DNA of 61,572 nucleotides from an uncultured Mycoplasmatota bacterium (GTDB lineage Bacteria; Bacillota_I; Bacilli_A; RF39; UBA660), in the NCBI GenBank assembly GCA_900543675.1, contig UQRY01000006.1, positions 1 to 61,572 of the forward strand, given 5' to 3'. A model generated the notes under the pieces. It was not told where the DNA came from and ran no database searches. It saw only the letters and a program-made list of their open reading frames with translations. Shown piece after piece: positions 25,293 through 34,621 of the stretch. The position numbers were made by a program, and so were the translations under genes. How positions within the stretch are numbered: position 1 is the first letter of the stretch; every line of letters starts with the position of its first letter.

Positions 25293-25312
25293 ATCGTTAA
25301 GGAGATAAGAAC

Positions 25313-27421
25313 ATGATAAATATTGATAACTTAAACGAAAATCAGAAAAAAGCAGTCTTAAAAACCGAAGGACCATTACTTATCCTAGCGGGAGCTGGAA
25401 GTGGAAAAACACGTGTTTTAACGACCAGAATCGCGTATTTAATTGAAGAAAAAGAAGTAGACCCTTACCATATCTTAGCGATTACCTTTACCAATAAAGC
25501 CGCTAAAGAGATGAAAACGAGACTAATGGATTTAGTGGGAGAAGTAGCTAGTAGCGTTCAAGTGTCTACTTTTCACTCGTTTGGTTTAAAAATTCTACGG
25601 GAAAATTATGCCTATTTAGGATATGAAAAAAATTTTTGTATTCTCGATAGTGATGATTCTTTAAGTGTAATTAAGAGAATTCTAAAACGCTTAAATCTAG
25701 ATCCAAAAGAGTATCATCCTAATGCCATTAAAAGTAAAATCAGTGGTTGTAAAAATGAAATGATAACCCCTGTTATGTACGAACATCACGCATCAACTGA
25801 GTTTGAAAAAGTAGTATTAACGGTTTATTATGAATATGAAAAGACTCTAAAAGAAAATAATTCTGTTGATTTTGATGACTTATTAATTTTACCTATAAAA
25901 TTATTTCGAGAAAATAAAGATATTCTAGAAAAATATCAACAACGATTCCAATACGTCCTAATCGACGAATATCAAGATACCAATGAAGCGCAATATATTT
26001 TAACAAAAATGATGAGTGCGAAATTCCGTAATATCTGCGTAGTAGGGGATGAATCTCAATCGATTTATTCTTTCCGAGGAGCTAATTACCGAAATATCTT
26101 AAATTTTGAAAAAGATTATAAAGAAGCAACAACGATTAAATTGGAACAAAATTATCGCTCGACCTCTAATATTTTAGATGCGGCGAATCAAGTGATTAAA
26201 CATAACCGTGAGCGCAAGGAAAAAAACTTGTGGAGTACTAAGGGAACGGGAGATAAAATTACCTATTATCGTGCCGAAAGCGAAAAGGATGAAGCTTCCT
26301 ATGTAGCTAATCATATCAAAGAACTATTAGCGAACGGAACTAATGCGGAAGAGATAGTAATTCTCTATCGGACGAATGCGCAATCCCGTACAGTCGAAGA
26401 AGAATTGATGAAACAAAGTATTCCTTATCGAATTGTAGGAGGAATGACTTTCTATAACCGTAAAGAAATTAAAGATTTAATTGCGTATTTACGTTTAATT
26501 TTTAATAGTAAAGATGATGTTTCTTTAGAGAGAATCATCAATGTACCCAAAAGAGGAATTGGGTTAAGAACGATAGAAAAATTAACCGAAAAAAAGAATC
26601 AAGAACAGATTAGTTTATATGAAGCGATCGATTCTGGTAAAGAATTAGAATTTAAGAATTTAATTGAAAAACTAAAAAAAGAGGCTGAAAAAAGTACTTT
26701 GACCGAGTTGATCGACTTAGTTTTAGAAACAACAGGAATGAAAAAAGAACTAGAAAGTGAAAAAACACTCGAAGCAGAAAATCGTCTAGAAAACTTGGAA
26801 GAATTTAAAACAGTAACCAAAAGTTTTGAAGATGAATATGGTTTAGTTTCATTAGAAGATTTCTTGTATCAGATCAGTTTAGTCAGCGATCGGGATGATT
26901 ATCAAGATCCAAGGAATAAAGTAAGTCTCATGACTGTCCATTCGGTCAAGGGACTAGAATTTGACTATGTTTTTGTGATTGGATTGGAAGAAGGTATCTT
27001 TCCACACATCAATTCCTTAATGGATGCCGGAGGAATCGAAGAAGAACGACGATTAGCCTATGTGGCGATTACTCGTGCGAAAGAAAAATTGTATCTATTA
27101 AATGCTAGAAGAAGGGTATTATTTGGTAGAGATCAAGTAAATCCACCAAGTAGGTTTATTAAAGAAATCGAGGAAGATTTAATTGCGACTGAAGGAAAAG
27201 CTCCATCGAAAGATACAGAGAATGTTCAAGTCAAAATCAATAAAGAAGAAAACTATCATCAAGAAGAAGTCAACTGGCAAGTAGGAGACTTTGCTTATCA
27301 TGATGTCTTTGGAGCTGGTAGAGTAGTCGAAGTAACCAATACACTAATCAGTATTGCCTTTAAAAGTCCTTATGGAATAAAGAAATTAATGAAAAATCAT
27401 AAAAGTATTAAGAAAGTGTAG
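25313..27421 (+). CDS. pcrA: ATP-dependent DNA helicase PcrA/UvrD
   Basis: This is an SF1A 3'-5' helicase used in nucleotide excision repair, replication restart and plasmid replication. The motifs run LNENQKKAV (Q motif), LAGAGSGKTRVLTTR (I), AITFTNKAAKEM (Ia), VLIDEYQDTN (II), VGDESQSIYSFRGA (III), LEQNYRS (IV), TVHSVKGLEFDYVF (V) and AYVAITRAKEKLY (VI). 702 aa with a PcrA-type C-terminal extension ending in a Tudor-like segment (VGDFAYHDVFGAGRVVEV). It heads an operon with ligA, the usual partnership in Bacillota, but with three extra genes between them. Confidence 0.96.
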   Translation: MINIDNLNENQKKAVLKTEGPLLILAGAGSGKTRVLTTRIAYLIEEKEVDPYHILAITFTNKAAKEMKTRLMDLVGEVASSVQVSTFHSFGLKILRENYAYLGYEKNFCILDSDDSLSVIKRILKRLNLDPKEYHPNAIKSKISGCKNEMITPVMYEHHASTEFEKVVLTVYYEYEKTLKENNSVDFDDLLILPIKLFRENKDILEKYQQRFQYVLIDEYQDTNEAQYILTKMMSAKFRNICVVGDESQSIYSFRGANYRNILNFEKDYKEATTIKLEQNYRSTSNILDAANQVIKHNRERKEKNLWSTKGTGDKITYYRAESEKDEASYVANHIKELLANGTNAEEIVILYRTNAQSRTVEEELMKQSIPYRIVGGMTFYNRKEIKDLIAYLRLIFNSKDDVSLERIINVPKRGIGLRTIEKLTEKKNQEQISLYEAIDSGKELEFKNLIEKLKKEAEKSTLTELIDLVLETTGMKKELESEKTLEAENRLENLEEFKTVTKSFEDEYGLVSLEDFLYQISLVSDRDDYQDPRNKVSLMTVHSVKGLEFDYVFVIGLEEGIFPHINSLMDAGGIEEERRLAYVAITRAKEKLYLLNARRRVLFGRDQVNPPSRFIKEIEEDLIATEGKAPSKDTENVQVKINKEENYHQEEVNWQVGDFAYHDVFGAGRVVEVTNTLISIAFKSPYGIKKLMKNHKSIKKV

Positions 27422-27429
27422 GAAGAAAA

Positions 27430-27837
27430 ATGAATCTAATAAATATCGAAGTAGAATTAACTAGGGGAAAACAATTACTTGTTTCTAAACAGTTTAATGG
27501 TGAATTAAACGCGTGTTGCTTAAGACAAATACACCCTTATCGGATCGGAGAAATAGAGGAAGTAGATATTCATCAACTACCTAAAGACTTAATTGATGAA
27601 ATCAGACCACTATTAAATTTTCAGAATACTTTTTTACGGTGCAGTTATCAATTAGAAGATAATAAATTTCATACGGATATCATTAATCGAGAAGGTATTG
27701 GTCCCTATGCAGGATTAAAGAAAGATACGGTTACTTTATCAGGAAAAGGAGAACATCTTGAAGATAGTCTAGAAAAGTTAAGAGAAAACATAATGAAAAA
27801 GAACCAATCAAATAAATGTTTAAGAAAAAGGAGATAA
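27430..27837 (+). CDS. Hypothetical protein (135 aa) in pcrA-ligA operon
   Basis: This small cytoplasmic protein of unknown family starts 9 bp after pcrA with a GGAAG ribosome site. It begins NLINIEVELTRGKQLLV, a beta-rich start, and has a basic C-terminus (NKCLRKRR). I recognise no catalytic motif. The stop is 1 bp before the start of the nucleotidyltransferase, so translation is probably coupled. It replaces the pcrB-like gene that sometimes accompanies pcrA, to which I see no resemblance. Confidence 0.75.
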   Translation: MNLINIEVELTRGKQLLVSKQFNGELNACCLRQIHPYRIGEIEEVDIHQLPKDLIDEIRPLLNFQNTFLRCSYQLEDNKFHTDIINREGIGPYAGLKKDTVTLSGKGEHLEDSLEKLRENIMKKNQSNKCLRKRR

Positions 27838-27838
27838 A

Positions 27839-28762
27839 ATGGAAAAAGAAAAAATGACATTATTAGTAATGGCGGCTGGAATGGGAAGTAGATTTGGAGG
27901 ATTAAAACAAATCGAACCATTTGGTCCAAGTGGTGAGTTTCTAACTGATTATTCAGTTTATGATGCCATAAAAGCAGGATTTACGAAAGTAGTATTTATT
28001 ATCAAAGAAGAAAACTTACAGGATTTTAAAGATACCATAGGAAAAAGAATAGAACAAATAATCCCCGTAGAATATGCTTTTCAAAAACAAACACAAATTC
28101 CTGAAGGCATAGAAATTCCTCCAGAAAGAGAAAAACCATGGGGAACTGCTCATGCGATTCTTTGTGCAGAAGACAAAATTAATGAAAATTTCGTATGTAT
28201 AAACGCAGATGATTTTTATGGCTATGATGCTTTCAAAACAGCAGCAGACTTTTTAAGAAAAAGCAAATCATCAACCATAAATCAATATGCTTTAGTCGGT
28301 TATAATGTAGAAAATACTTTAACGGAAAATGGCTCAGTAAAAAGAGGTATTTGTAAAATGACAAATAACTATTTAACCGAACTAATTGAAAGTAAAGTCG
28401 AAAAGAAAAATGATACCATAGAAGCGGAACCACTAAGTGGAAAGTCGAAGTTTACTGTCGATAAAAATACATTAGTGTCCATGAATATGCTTGTGTTTAC
28501 TCCTTCAATTTTTCCATATATTAAAAACCAAATGACAGAATTTTTCAAGGAACATGCTAATGATTTAAGTACTTGTGAATTCCTAATCCCAGATGTTTTA
28601 AGTGAAGCTATTAATTGTGGCTACGCTACTGTTGAAGTATTACCTACTACAGCTAAATGGATAGGCGTAACCTACAAAGAAGATACAGAACCTGTTGTTT
28701 GTGCTTTGCAAAAGATGATTAAAGAAGGAGTATATCCAGAAAACTTATGGGAAAGAAGTTAG
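27839..28762 (+). CDS. Sugar nucleotidyltransferase-like protein
   Basis: This Rossmann-type NTP_transferase protein (307 aa) has the classical N-terminal LLVMAAGMGSRFGGLKQ nucleotide-binding loop and the metal-binding INADDFYG. Segments KPWGTAHAIL and FIIKEENL fit nucleotidyl transferases that activate sugar 1-phosphates. The C-terminus (CALQKMIKEGVYPENLW) resembles stand-alone homologues common in gut Bacillota. The activated sugar is unknown. It starts 1 bp after the preceding stop and overlaps the lipoprotein gene by 16 bp. Confidence 0.85.
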   Translation: MEKEKMTLLVMAAGMGSRFGGLKQIEPFGPSGEFLTDYSVYDAIKAGFTKVVFIIKEENLQDFKDTIGKRIEQIIPVEYAFQKQTQIPEGIEIPPEREKPWGTAHAILCAEDKINENFVCINADDFYGYDAFKTAADFLRKSKSSTINQYALVGYNVENTLTENGSVKRGICKMTNNYLTELIESKVEKKNDTIEAEPLSGKSKFTVDKNTLVSMNMLVFTPSIFPYIKNQMTEFFKEHANDLSTCEFLIPDVLSEAINCGYATVEVLPTTAKWIGVTYKEDTEPVVCALQKMIKEGVYPENLWERS

Positions 28763-29226
28763 TATTTTCTTTTACTTTAATTGTTGCCATTCTCTTTTTG
28801 TCCGGATGTAGTCTCTTTTCGACCAGCTGGACATATACTGATCTCCCACAAGGCTATGAATTGAAAAAGATCAATGACACTGAGATGGTTATCGGAAAAG
28901 AAGTAGAAGGAAATTTAGAAATTGAATTAGAAGGGAAAACAATAGGCATTGAAAAATACATCGCTGAATTTCAAACGAGTGATAATTATATCGGGTTAAA
29001 AGCCTTAGAAAATACTGAAGATAGTGTATCTGTCCTCTTCTATATTATCGATGCGAAGAATGAGGATGTATATGGACCTTATGAAACAGAATCCACCTAT
29101 AATGCAGTAGTAGAAAAAATTGTCGATGAAGAATTAGGCGAATGGAACAAAACCATCGATATTAATGAAAATGGTGTATTAGTGCCAAGTGAAGAAAACA
29201 AAGAGGAAACATCTGAAGAAGAATAA
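28747..29226 (+). CDS. Small lipoprotein (159 aa)
   Basis: This is a secreted, lipid-anchored protein of unknown function. It has an n-region GKK, a hydrophobic stretch and the lipobox LFLSGC with Cys near residue 21. The mature part is beta-rich and acidic and ends in a Glu-rich tail. The ATG lies inside the end of the preceding gene (16-bp overlap), so it is translated with it. Placing a lipoprotein between pcrA and ligA suggests the operon is assembled for co-expression, not function. I recognise no domain. Confidence 0.82.
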   Translation: MGKKLVFSFTLIVAILFLSGCSLFSTSWTYTDLPQGYELKKINDTEMVIGKEVEGNLEIELEGKTIGIEKYIAEFQTSDNYIGLKALENTEDSVSVLFYIIDAKNEDVYGPYETESTYNAVVEKIVDEELGEWNKTIDINENGVLVPSEENKEETSEEE

Positions 29227-29244
29227 GAAAAGGAAGAAGATAAT

Positions 29245-31221
29245 ATGAAAGCAAGAATAGATGAGTTAGTAGAAATCTTAAATGAAGCAAATTATAATTA
29301 TCATGTTTTAGATCAGCCAACGATCTCCGATCAAGAATTTGATAAATTACTAAGAGAACTATTTATTCTCGAAGAGAAATATCCTGAGTATGTCCGTGAA
29401 GATTCTCCTACTCATCGAGTAGGGGGGACGGTATTAGAAGAGTTTCAAAAAGTAACCCATGCGATCCCGATGATGTCTCTAGGAAATGTATTTAACGAAG
29501 AAGAAATTCGTCTTTTCGATCAAAGAATAAGAAAAGAAAATATCACTCCCCAATACGTATGCGAATTAAAAATTGATGGCTTAAGCGTGTCTTTACACTA
29601 TGAAAAAGGAAAGCTAATCACTGCCGCAACACGAGGAGATGGAACAGTAGGAGAAGATATTACCGCTAATGCCAAGACAATTAAGACAATTCCCTTAACC
29701 ATCAAACAACCAATCGATATCGAGGTGCGCGGGGAAATTTATATGAGTAAAGAAACCCTAAAGAAAATTAATAAGGAACGAGAACAAAAAGGACAACCAC
29801 TTCTACAAAACTGTCGTAATGCTGCAGCTGGCTCTATTAGACAATTAGATTCTAAAATTGCGGCATCTAGGCAACTGGATTGTTGGATCTACCATTTACC
29901 TAATCCAGAAGATTATGGAATCAAAACTCATTGGGAAGCGTTAAAATTTATGAAAGAATTAGGATTTAAAACCAATCCCAATAATCTATTGGTAACTGAC
30001 GTAGAAGGAATACTAAGTTATATCTCTGCTAAAAGTGAGGAACGTAGTCATCTTCCTTACGATATCGATGGTGTCGTAATTAAAGTAAATAACATCGATG
30101 AACAAAAACAATTAGGGTTTACCGCTCATCATCCAAAGTGGGCCACTGCTTATAAATTTCCAGCTGAAGAAGTATTAACGAAATTAACGGACATTATTTT
30201 TACAGTAGGAAGAACCGGAAAAATTACGCCTAACGCTGTGTTAGAGCCAGTCATTGTTGCGGGAAGTACTATCTCTCGTGCTACTCTTCATAATGAAGAC
30301 TACGTTATTGCTAAAGAATTAAAAATCGGCGATATCGTATCGATTCATAAAGCGGGAGATGTTATTCCAGAAATTGGAGAAGTGAAAAAAGAACGGCGAA
30401 CAGGAAAAGAAAAAGAATTTGAAATGATCAAAACCTGTCCAATGTGTGGAGAATTTATTTATAAAAAAGAAGGACAAGTAGATTATTACTGTATTAATCC
30501 TTTATGTCCGGCTAGACATATTGAAGAGTTGTGTCATTTTGTCTCTAGAAAAGCCATGAATATAGATGGATTAGGAGAAAGAATTATCGAAGATTTTTAC
30601 AATTTAAAATATATAGAAAAGATTCCTGATATTTATAAATTAGCTCGCTATCATGATGAATTAACAGAACTAGAGGGATATGGACAAAAATCAGTAGACA
30701 ATCTACTTGAAGCAATCGAAAATAGTAAAAAAAATTCACTAGAGAGATTATTGTTTGGTTTAGGAATACCTAATGTAGGAGAAAAAACCTCTAAACTTTT
30801 AGCTACGCATTATCAAACACTAGATCATTTAATGGCAGCTAGCCAAGAAGAATTAAATACTATTCCAGATATTGGAGAGATCATCGCCAAAAGTATTACC
30901 GATTTCTTTAGTGAAGAAAAAAATATTCGTATTATTGAAGAATTAAAAGAATTAGGATTAAACATGACCTATACTGGTCCTAAAGTAGAGATCAATGATA
31001 ATTTTTATAATAAAACTTTTGTGGTAACTGGAACTTTGAAGAAATATACCCGTCAGGAAATCGAAGCAACGATTGAATCTCTTGGTGGAAAATGTTCTTC
31101 GTCAGTTAGTAAAAAAACTAGCGCAGTTATAGCGGGAGAAAATGCTGGAAGTAAATATGATAAAGCCCAAAGTCTAGGTATACCGATTTGGACAGAAGAA
31201 GAGTTGGAGGAAAAACTATAA
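29245..31221 (+). CDS. ligA: NAD-dependent DNA ligase LigA
   Basis: LigA seals nicks in replication and repair using NAD+. It has an N-terminal Ia domain (YNYHVLDQPTISDQEFD), the adenylated lysine in CELKIDGLSV (K109), the nucleotidyltransferase motifs AAGSIRQLD and DGVVIKVN, and an OB fold. A four-cysteine zinc finger follows (CPMCGEF, then CINPLCPARHIEEL), then HhH repeats with YGQKSVDNLL, and a C-terminal BRCT domain (FVVTGTLKKYTRQE). At 658 aa it is complete. The stop TAA shares its last A with the next ATG (TAATG at 31219-31223). Confidence 0.97.
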   Translation: MKARIDELVEILNEANYNYHVLDQPTISDQEFDKLLRELFILEEKYPEYVREDSPTHRVGGTVLEEFQKVTHAIPMMSLGNVFNEEEIRLFDQRIRKENITPQYVCELKIDGLSVSLHYEKGKLITAATRGDGTVGEDITANAKTIKTIPLTIKQPIDIEVRGEIYMSKETLKKINKEREQKGQPLLQNCRNAAAGSIRQLDSKIAASRQLDCWIYHLPNPEDYGIKTHWEALKFMKELGFKTNPNNLLVTDVEGILSYISAKSEERSHLPYDIDGVVIKVNNIDEQKQLGFTAHHPKWATAYKFPAEEVLTKLTDIIFTVGRTGKITPNAVLEPVIVAGSTISRATLHNEDYVIAKELKIGDIVSIHKAGDVIPEIGEVKKERRTGKEKEFEMIKTCPMCGEFIYKKEGQVDYYCINPLCPARHIEELCHFVSRKAMNIDGLGERIIEDFYNLKYIEKIPDIYKLARYHDELTELEGYGQKSVDNLLEAIENSKKNSLERLLFGLGIPNVGEKTSKLLATHYQTLDHLMAASQEELNTIPDIGEIIAKSITDFFSEEKNIRIIEELKELGLNMTYTGPKVEINDNFYNKTFVVTGTLKKYTRQEIEATIESLGGKCSSSVSKKTSAVIAGENAGSKYDKAQSLGIPIWTEEELEEKL

Positions 31222-31733
31222 TGGAGCATTATAAAATAACCTTTATTCATGGAGACCAATTTGAAAATAAAGGTTTATCCGATGGATTAATTGAAAACTA
31301 TGGTATATATGATGAAGATTCACTCCATATTGCTAATCTAACCGAATACGCAACGAAAACATTTCCAGAGTATTCAATTTTCAAGCAGTTGAGTGTTAGA
31401 CATCAGCCCGAAGTTGCCGCCTATTTTCTTACTCAATTAGGAATTATTGTTTTTCTGAACATGACCAAGTATGATGAAAAGAGTTTACAAGCATATGGAA
31501 AAATGGGAACCTTTTTATTGCCAGATGAATTGACAGAAAAACAAGCAGAATCATTGAAAGAATTTGCCAAAACCATATCTGATTATGACGTTTCCATTAA
31601 CTATGATTTATTTATCGATAACGGGATACTAGATTCTAAAATTCTTCAAAGTACTAATCATGAGTCTCCGTTAGACCTAGTAAATGTGTATCTAAAGAGG
31701 AAGAAAAATAAACAAGGTCCCAATCTATCCTAA
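31221..31733 (+). CDS. Hypothetical protein (170 aa) after ligA
   Basis: This last gene of the pcrA-ligA operon is translationally coupled to ligA through TAATG. It is a 170-residue soluble protein without membrane segments or recognised motifs. It begins EHYKITFIHGDQFENKGL and includes LTQLGIIVFLNMTKYDEKSL. Family unknown to me. A short stem CTAAT-GAA-ATTAG (31736-31748) followed by TCTTT just after the stop may end the transcript. Confidence 0.72.
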   Translation: MEHYKITFIHGDQFENKGLSDGLIENYGIYDEDSLHIANLTEYATKTFPEYSIFKQLSVRHQPEVAAYFLTQLGIIVFLNMTKYDEKSLQAYGKMGTFLLPDELTEKQAESLKEFAKTISDYDVSINYDLFIDNGILDSKILQSTNHESPLDLVNVYLKRKKNKQGPNLS

Positions 31734-31825
31734 CGCTAATGAAATTAGTCTTTAGATAAAATAAGAGCCTCTTAATAACAATACTTAATATAACGCGTTG
31801 TGCTAGTTAATTTTATTAATATAGA

Positions 31826-31890
31826 AAAATCATTCAAAATATGGTACTTTATATTTGCTAGAGTAGAAAGTGCCATAAATGAATGATTTT
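31826..31890 (+). repeat. Imperfect inverted repeat spanning the IS982-like transposase start codon
   Basis: Left arm 31826-31850 (AAAATCATTCAAAATATGG then TACTTT) pairs with right arm 31867-31890 (AAAGTGCCATAAATG, AATGATTTT) around a loop of about 16 nt. The transposase ATG (31879) lies in the right arm, so a read-through RNA would hide it. The same structure recurs at 33906-33970. Confidence 0.75.
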
Positions 31891-32573
31891 AATAATTATA
31901 ATATCACAAAACCAAAGAATGTCGAAGAACTTTTTAAAATAATCTTAGAAATTATTACAAGATTATATGAAAAACACATTCCAGATGAAGTAAAACATAG
32001 AAAGAATAAGGAATTGGCTAAAATGAGTGATGCAGAAATTATAGCTATTCAGATATTAATGGAATGTTTAGGAAAAACTCAAAATTCTGGGTATTAATAT
32101 CTACAAGCCAATTATCCTAATCTTGTAAACTGTGTAGAAAGACCAAGATTGAATAGATTAATTAAAGCATTATTTACTGTTATAAAATAGATACAGCAAA
32201 GGATAAAACGAAATGAAAATTGCGAATATAAAATTGTAGATACTTTTCCTTTAGTAGTTAATAAGTTTGGAAGAAGATTAAGAGAATATTCAAGTTATGG
32301 TTACTGTGCAAGTAAAAAAGAAAGATATTATGTCATGTAATCACTGATTTATGTAGAAATCCAATTGAATATTTACTAACAAAGGCAGAAGTAGATGATA
32401 GAGAAGCATTATACGAACTATCAGAAACAATCTACATCAATATTTTATTTGGAGATAAAGAATTGAAAATAGAGAAATATAATGGATCAAAAAATGAAGA
32501 AGGTAAAATTAAGTATATTGATTGTGATGTAGAATCTCTTAGTTATGAGGGAGAAAATAAAAAATATTTGTAA
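31879..32573 (+). pseudogene. IS982-family transposase pseudogene, copy 1
   Basis: Three-part remains of a transposase are present. The first frame (31879-32097) starts NDFNNYNITKPKNVEEL and stops at TAA. The same frame continues with YLQANYPNLVNCVERPRLNR, another stop near 32188, then IVDTFPLVVNKFGRR and GYCASKKERYYV. A frameshift near 32335 leads to HVITDLCRNPIEYLLTKAEV and DDREALYELSE, ending at 32573. The order ANYPNL, DTFPL-V-KFGR, SKKE-Y-HVI, DDRE is that of IS982 DDE transposases. Two in-frame stops and one frameshift make it inactive. Confidence 0.85.
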
Positions 32574-32603
32574 GATAGATTATAAAAATAAGTGGTGATC
32601 TTT

Positions 32604-33866
32604 ATGATAGATGATTTTGTAAAAGAATTAACAAAAATTTTTGAAAAATATGGTGATCCAGCTTTAAATCCAGAAAAATATAATTTAAGTGAATCTAAAT
32701 TAGATTGGCTCAGCTTTTATTATTCTGCTTATTCTTCTGGTATTTTGAAGACTGCAGTTGCTGCTGGTGGACAATTTCCAAGGGTTAAAGTGACTTATAA
32801 TGGTGATATTGATGAATTAATATCTAAAATAAATTCTATTGAAGATTTGAATTCAAAAATGGTTATATATATATCTAACGAGATAAATGATATTAATCAT
32901 CTAAATAAATTAAAGGAAGCCTATCATGATAAAGAAATAGTTATCAACTGGAATAACGAATTATCTTTTATAGATGACGTTATTTCAGCAGTTTATATGA
33001 TTGACTATTACAAGTCGGTCATTGATGATAACTTATCTCCTTTGGAAAAAGTAACAATGGCTTATGATATAGTCAAATCACGTTATTATAAAGAGTATAA
33101 TATAGAACATACTATGAAAAGTAGACATATAACCGAAATGGTTAATAATGATTATATTGTTTGTGGTGGTTATGTAAAAATATTTAATCGTTTGTTAAGA
33201 GAATTGGGAGTAAAAGCTTCAGTTTTAGATTTATCATTAAAATCCGATGATAAAGGTGTAGTTGGACATGTTAGAAGTTTTGTTCACCTAACCGATGAAA
33301 AATATGATATTGATGGTTATTTTGTTTTTGATCCAACTTGGGATTCTATTGATAAAGAACATTACTATCAATTTAATGAGGAATATGCAAAGTATAGTAA
33401 AGATAAAAAAGATGGTTATGAAAAAGCTGATTCTTTAGTTTCGTATATTCATTTTTTAGTACCACTACAATCTTATGAAAGTATATTTAGCAATTCACAT
33501 GATGAAGAGATTATCTTAAAAAATAATACTAAACTTGATAGTAACCTTACTCATGATATACTTCATACTAATCAAAATAGTAACAGACAAAATGCGTTAT
33601 CTACTTTATCATTTGCTAATTTATTATATAATGTAAAATTGGCAGAAGGATATAGTATAGATGACATTCCCAGATTAATACAAGAATCTCTTTATGTTTC
33701 TAAATATGGATATTATAAATTGAATACAATTAATAGTGCTATAAATTCTATATTGCAAAATGAACAAAAAGAAAGGAAAAGTAAGGGATTTGCTACAATT
33801 ATTTTGTTCTATTTAATAGGAATTATTATTTCAATCTTGACATTTATTTATTGTATTTTGCATTAA
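32604..33866 (+). CDS. Transglutaminase-like cysteine protease-fold protein with C-terminal membrane anchor
   Basis: This 420-residue protein has a transglutaminase-core motif set. Cys187 is in YIVCGGYVKIFNRLL, His222 in GHVRSFVHL and Asp243 in FVFDPTWDS, the expected Cys-His-Asp triad. The C-terminus has one membrane helix (TIILFYLIGIIISILTFIYCI) that ends the protein. No N-terminal signal peptide is seen, so the catalytic domain may face the cytoplasm as a tail-anchored protein. GGTGA is 5 nt before ATG 32604. Upstream GTG codons overlap this site. It lies between two decayed IS982 copies, and codon choice (many TTT, GAT, GGT) looks different from flanking genes. It is probably acquired. 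Confidence 0.82.
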   Translation: MIDDFVKELTKIFEKYGDPALNPEKYNLSESKLDWLSFYYSAYSSGILKTAVAAGGQFPRVKVTYNGDIDELISKINSIEDLNSKMVIYISNEINDINHLNKLKEAYHDKEIVINWNNELSFIDDVISAVYMIDYYKSVIDDNLSPLEKVTMAYDIVKSRYYKEYNIEHTMKSRHITEMVNNDYIVCGGYVKIFNRLLRELGVKASVLDLSLKSDDKGVVGHVRSFVHLTDEKYDIDGYFVFDPTWDSIDKEHYYQFNEEYAKYSKDKKDGYEKADSLVSYIHFLVPLQSYESIFSNSHDEEIILKNNTKLDSNLTHDILHTNQNSNRQNALSTLSFANLLYNVKLAEGYSIDDIPRLIQESLYVSKYGYYKLNTINSAINSILQNEQKERKSKGFATIILFYLIGIIISILTFIYCILH

Positions 33867-33905
33867 ATTATATTTTTTATATACTAGGAATTTGCTTTGT
33901 ATAGA

Positions 33906-34090
33906 AAAAACTTTCAAAATATGGTACTTTATATTTGTTTGAATAGGAAGTGCCATATTTTGAATGATTTAGATAACTATAATATTACAAAGTAAAAAAA
34001 TGTCGAACTTTTTAAAACAATCTTAAGAATTGTTATAAATAAAGTACAAACACAACAAGAACAGGATAAACGCATGAAATTTAAACGACA
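33906..34090 (+). pseudogene. IS982-family remnant, copy 2 (5' end with internal deletion)
   Basis: Bases 33900-34030 closely repeat 31820-31950, including the start-codon hairpin (arms 33906-33930 and 33947-33970). The coding part reads NDLDNYNITK then stops. The following bases (VELFKTIL in another frame) jump near 34040 to a sequence like 32175-32215 of copy 1, so the middle is deleted. It lies in the same orientation as copy 1. Confidence 0.75.
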
Positions 34091-34275
34091 AAAATTTTCT
34101 TTAATATAAGACTAAAAAGAAATATTTAATCATTTGATGCTCAAAACAGTTATTAAATTTTGTATAAAAAATTATTTGTATACCACATTTATTATAGTTG
34201 CTTTATTTATAAAGAAAAATTCGTGTGGTTTATCCTGCAACAAGAAATATAAAAATACCCAAAATCAACAATTTC

Positions 34276-34284
34276 ATGATATAA
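34276..34284 (+). promoter_or_regulatory. Extended -10 promoter of the gatCAB operon
   Basis: TG-A-TATAAT at 34276-34284, about 44 bp before gatC. Confidence 0.65.
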
Positions 34285-34285
34285 T

Positions 34286-34316
34286 GATACATAGCCAATC
34301 GCTATGTATATTTTTT
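34286..34316 (+). terminator. Terminator-like hairpin in the gatC leader
   Basis: Perfect ATACATAGC / GCTATGTAT arms (34286-34294, 34300-34308) close a 5-nt loop and run into TTTTTT just before AGGAGG. The likely transcription start (about 34291) is inside the left arm. It may stop read-through from upstream or act as an operator. Confidence 0.6.
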
Positions 34317-34327
34317 AGGAGGAAAAA

Positions 34328-34621
34328 ATGAATAAATTATCAAGAGAAGAAGTATTACATGTTGCTCATCTCGCACGAATAAAAGTAACAGATGAAGAAA
34401 TAGAGAAATACCAAATAGACTTAAAGAAACTTTTAGATGATGTAGATAAAATTAATGATATCGAAGTAGAAACGGATGAGTTATTAGTTACTCCGACAAC
34501 GCAAGAAGCTAGTTTAAGAAACGATCAAGAAACAAGAAGTATTGATTTTGATGAAGTAAAAAAGAATGTACCAGCTGTGACTGGTAATTTTGTAGAGGTT
34601 CCGGTGATGATAGGTGAATAA
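34328..34621 (+). CDS. gatC: Asp-tRNA(Asn)/Glu-tRNA(Gln) amidotransferase subunit GatC
   Basis: GatC (97 aa) wraps around GatA and GatB and stabilises the amidotransferase. The opening LSREEVLHVAHLARIKVTDEEI and the central DLKKLLDDVDKINDIEV are diagnostic. AGGAGG precedes the ATG, and it is the first gene of the operon. Its stop lies 8 bp inside gatA. Presence of GatCAB implies that Gln-tRNA and/or Asn-tRNA are made by the indirect route in this organism. Confidence 0.95.
   Translation: MNKLSREEVLHVAHLARIKVTDEEIEKYQIDLKKLLDDVDKINDIEVETDELLVTPTTQEASLRNDQETRSIDFDEVKKNVPAVTGNFVEVPVMIGE

Larger units (their letters stand above)
33867..34327 (+). other. 461-bp intergenic region: IS remnant, then gatC promoter
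   Basis: This region holds the second IS982 remnant (33906 to about 34090), then AT-rich DNA with no convincing gene. A 65-codon open frame at 34134-34331 runs into gatC and has no ribosome site, so I treat it as noise. The gatC promoter and a hairpin occupy 34276-34316. Confidence 0.7.

Noticed and set aside
34286..34316. T-box riboswitch controlling gatCAB
   Set aside because: The leader is under 50 nt and lacks the T-box sequence and specifier loop. Only a simple hairpin is present.
34134..34331. 65-codon frame before gatC
   Set aside because: It runs through the gatC promoter, hairpin and ribosome site, and composition is that of AT-rich noncoding DNA.
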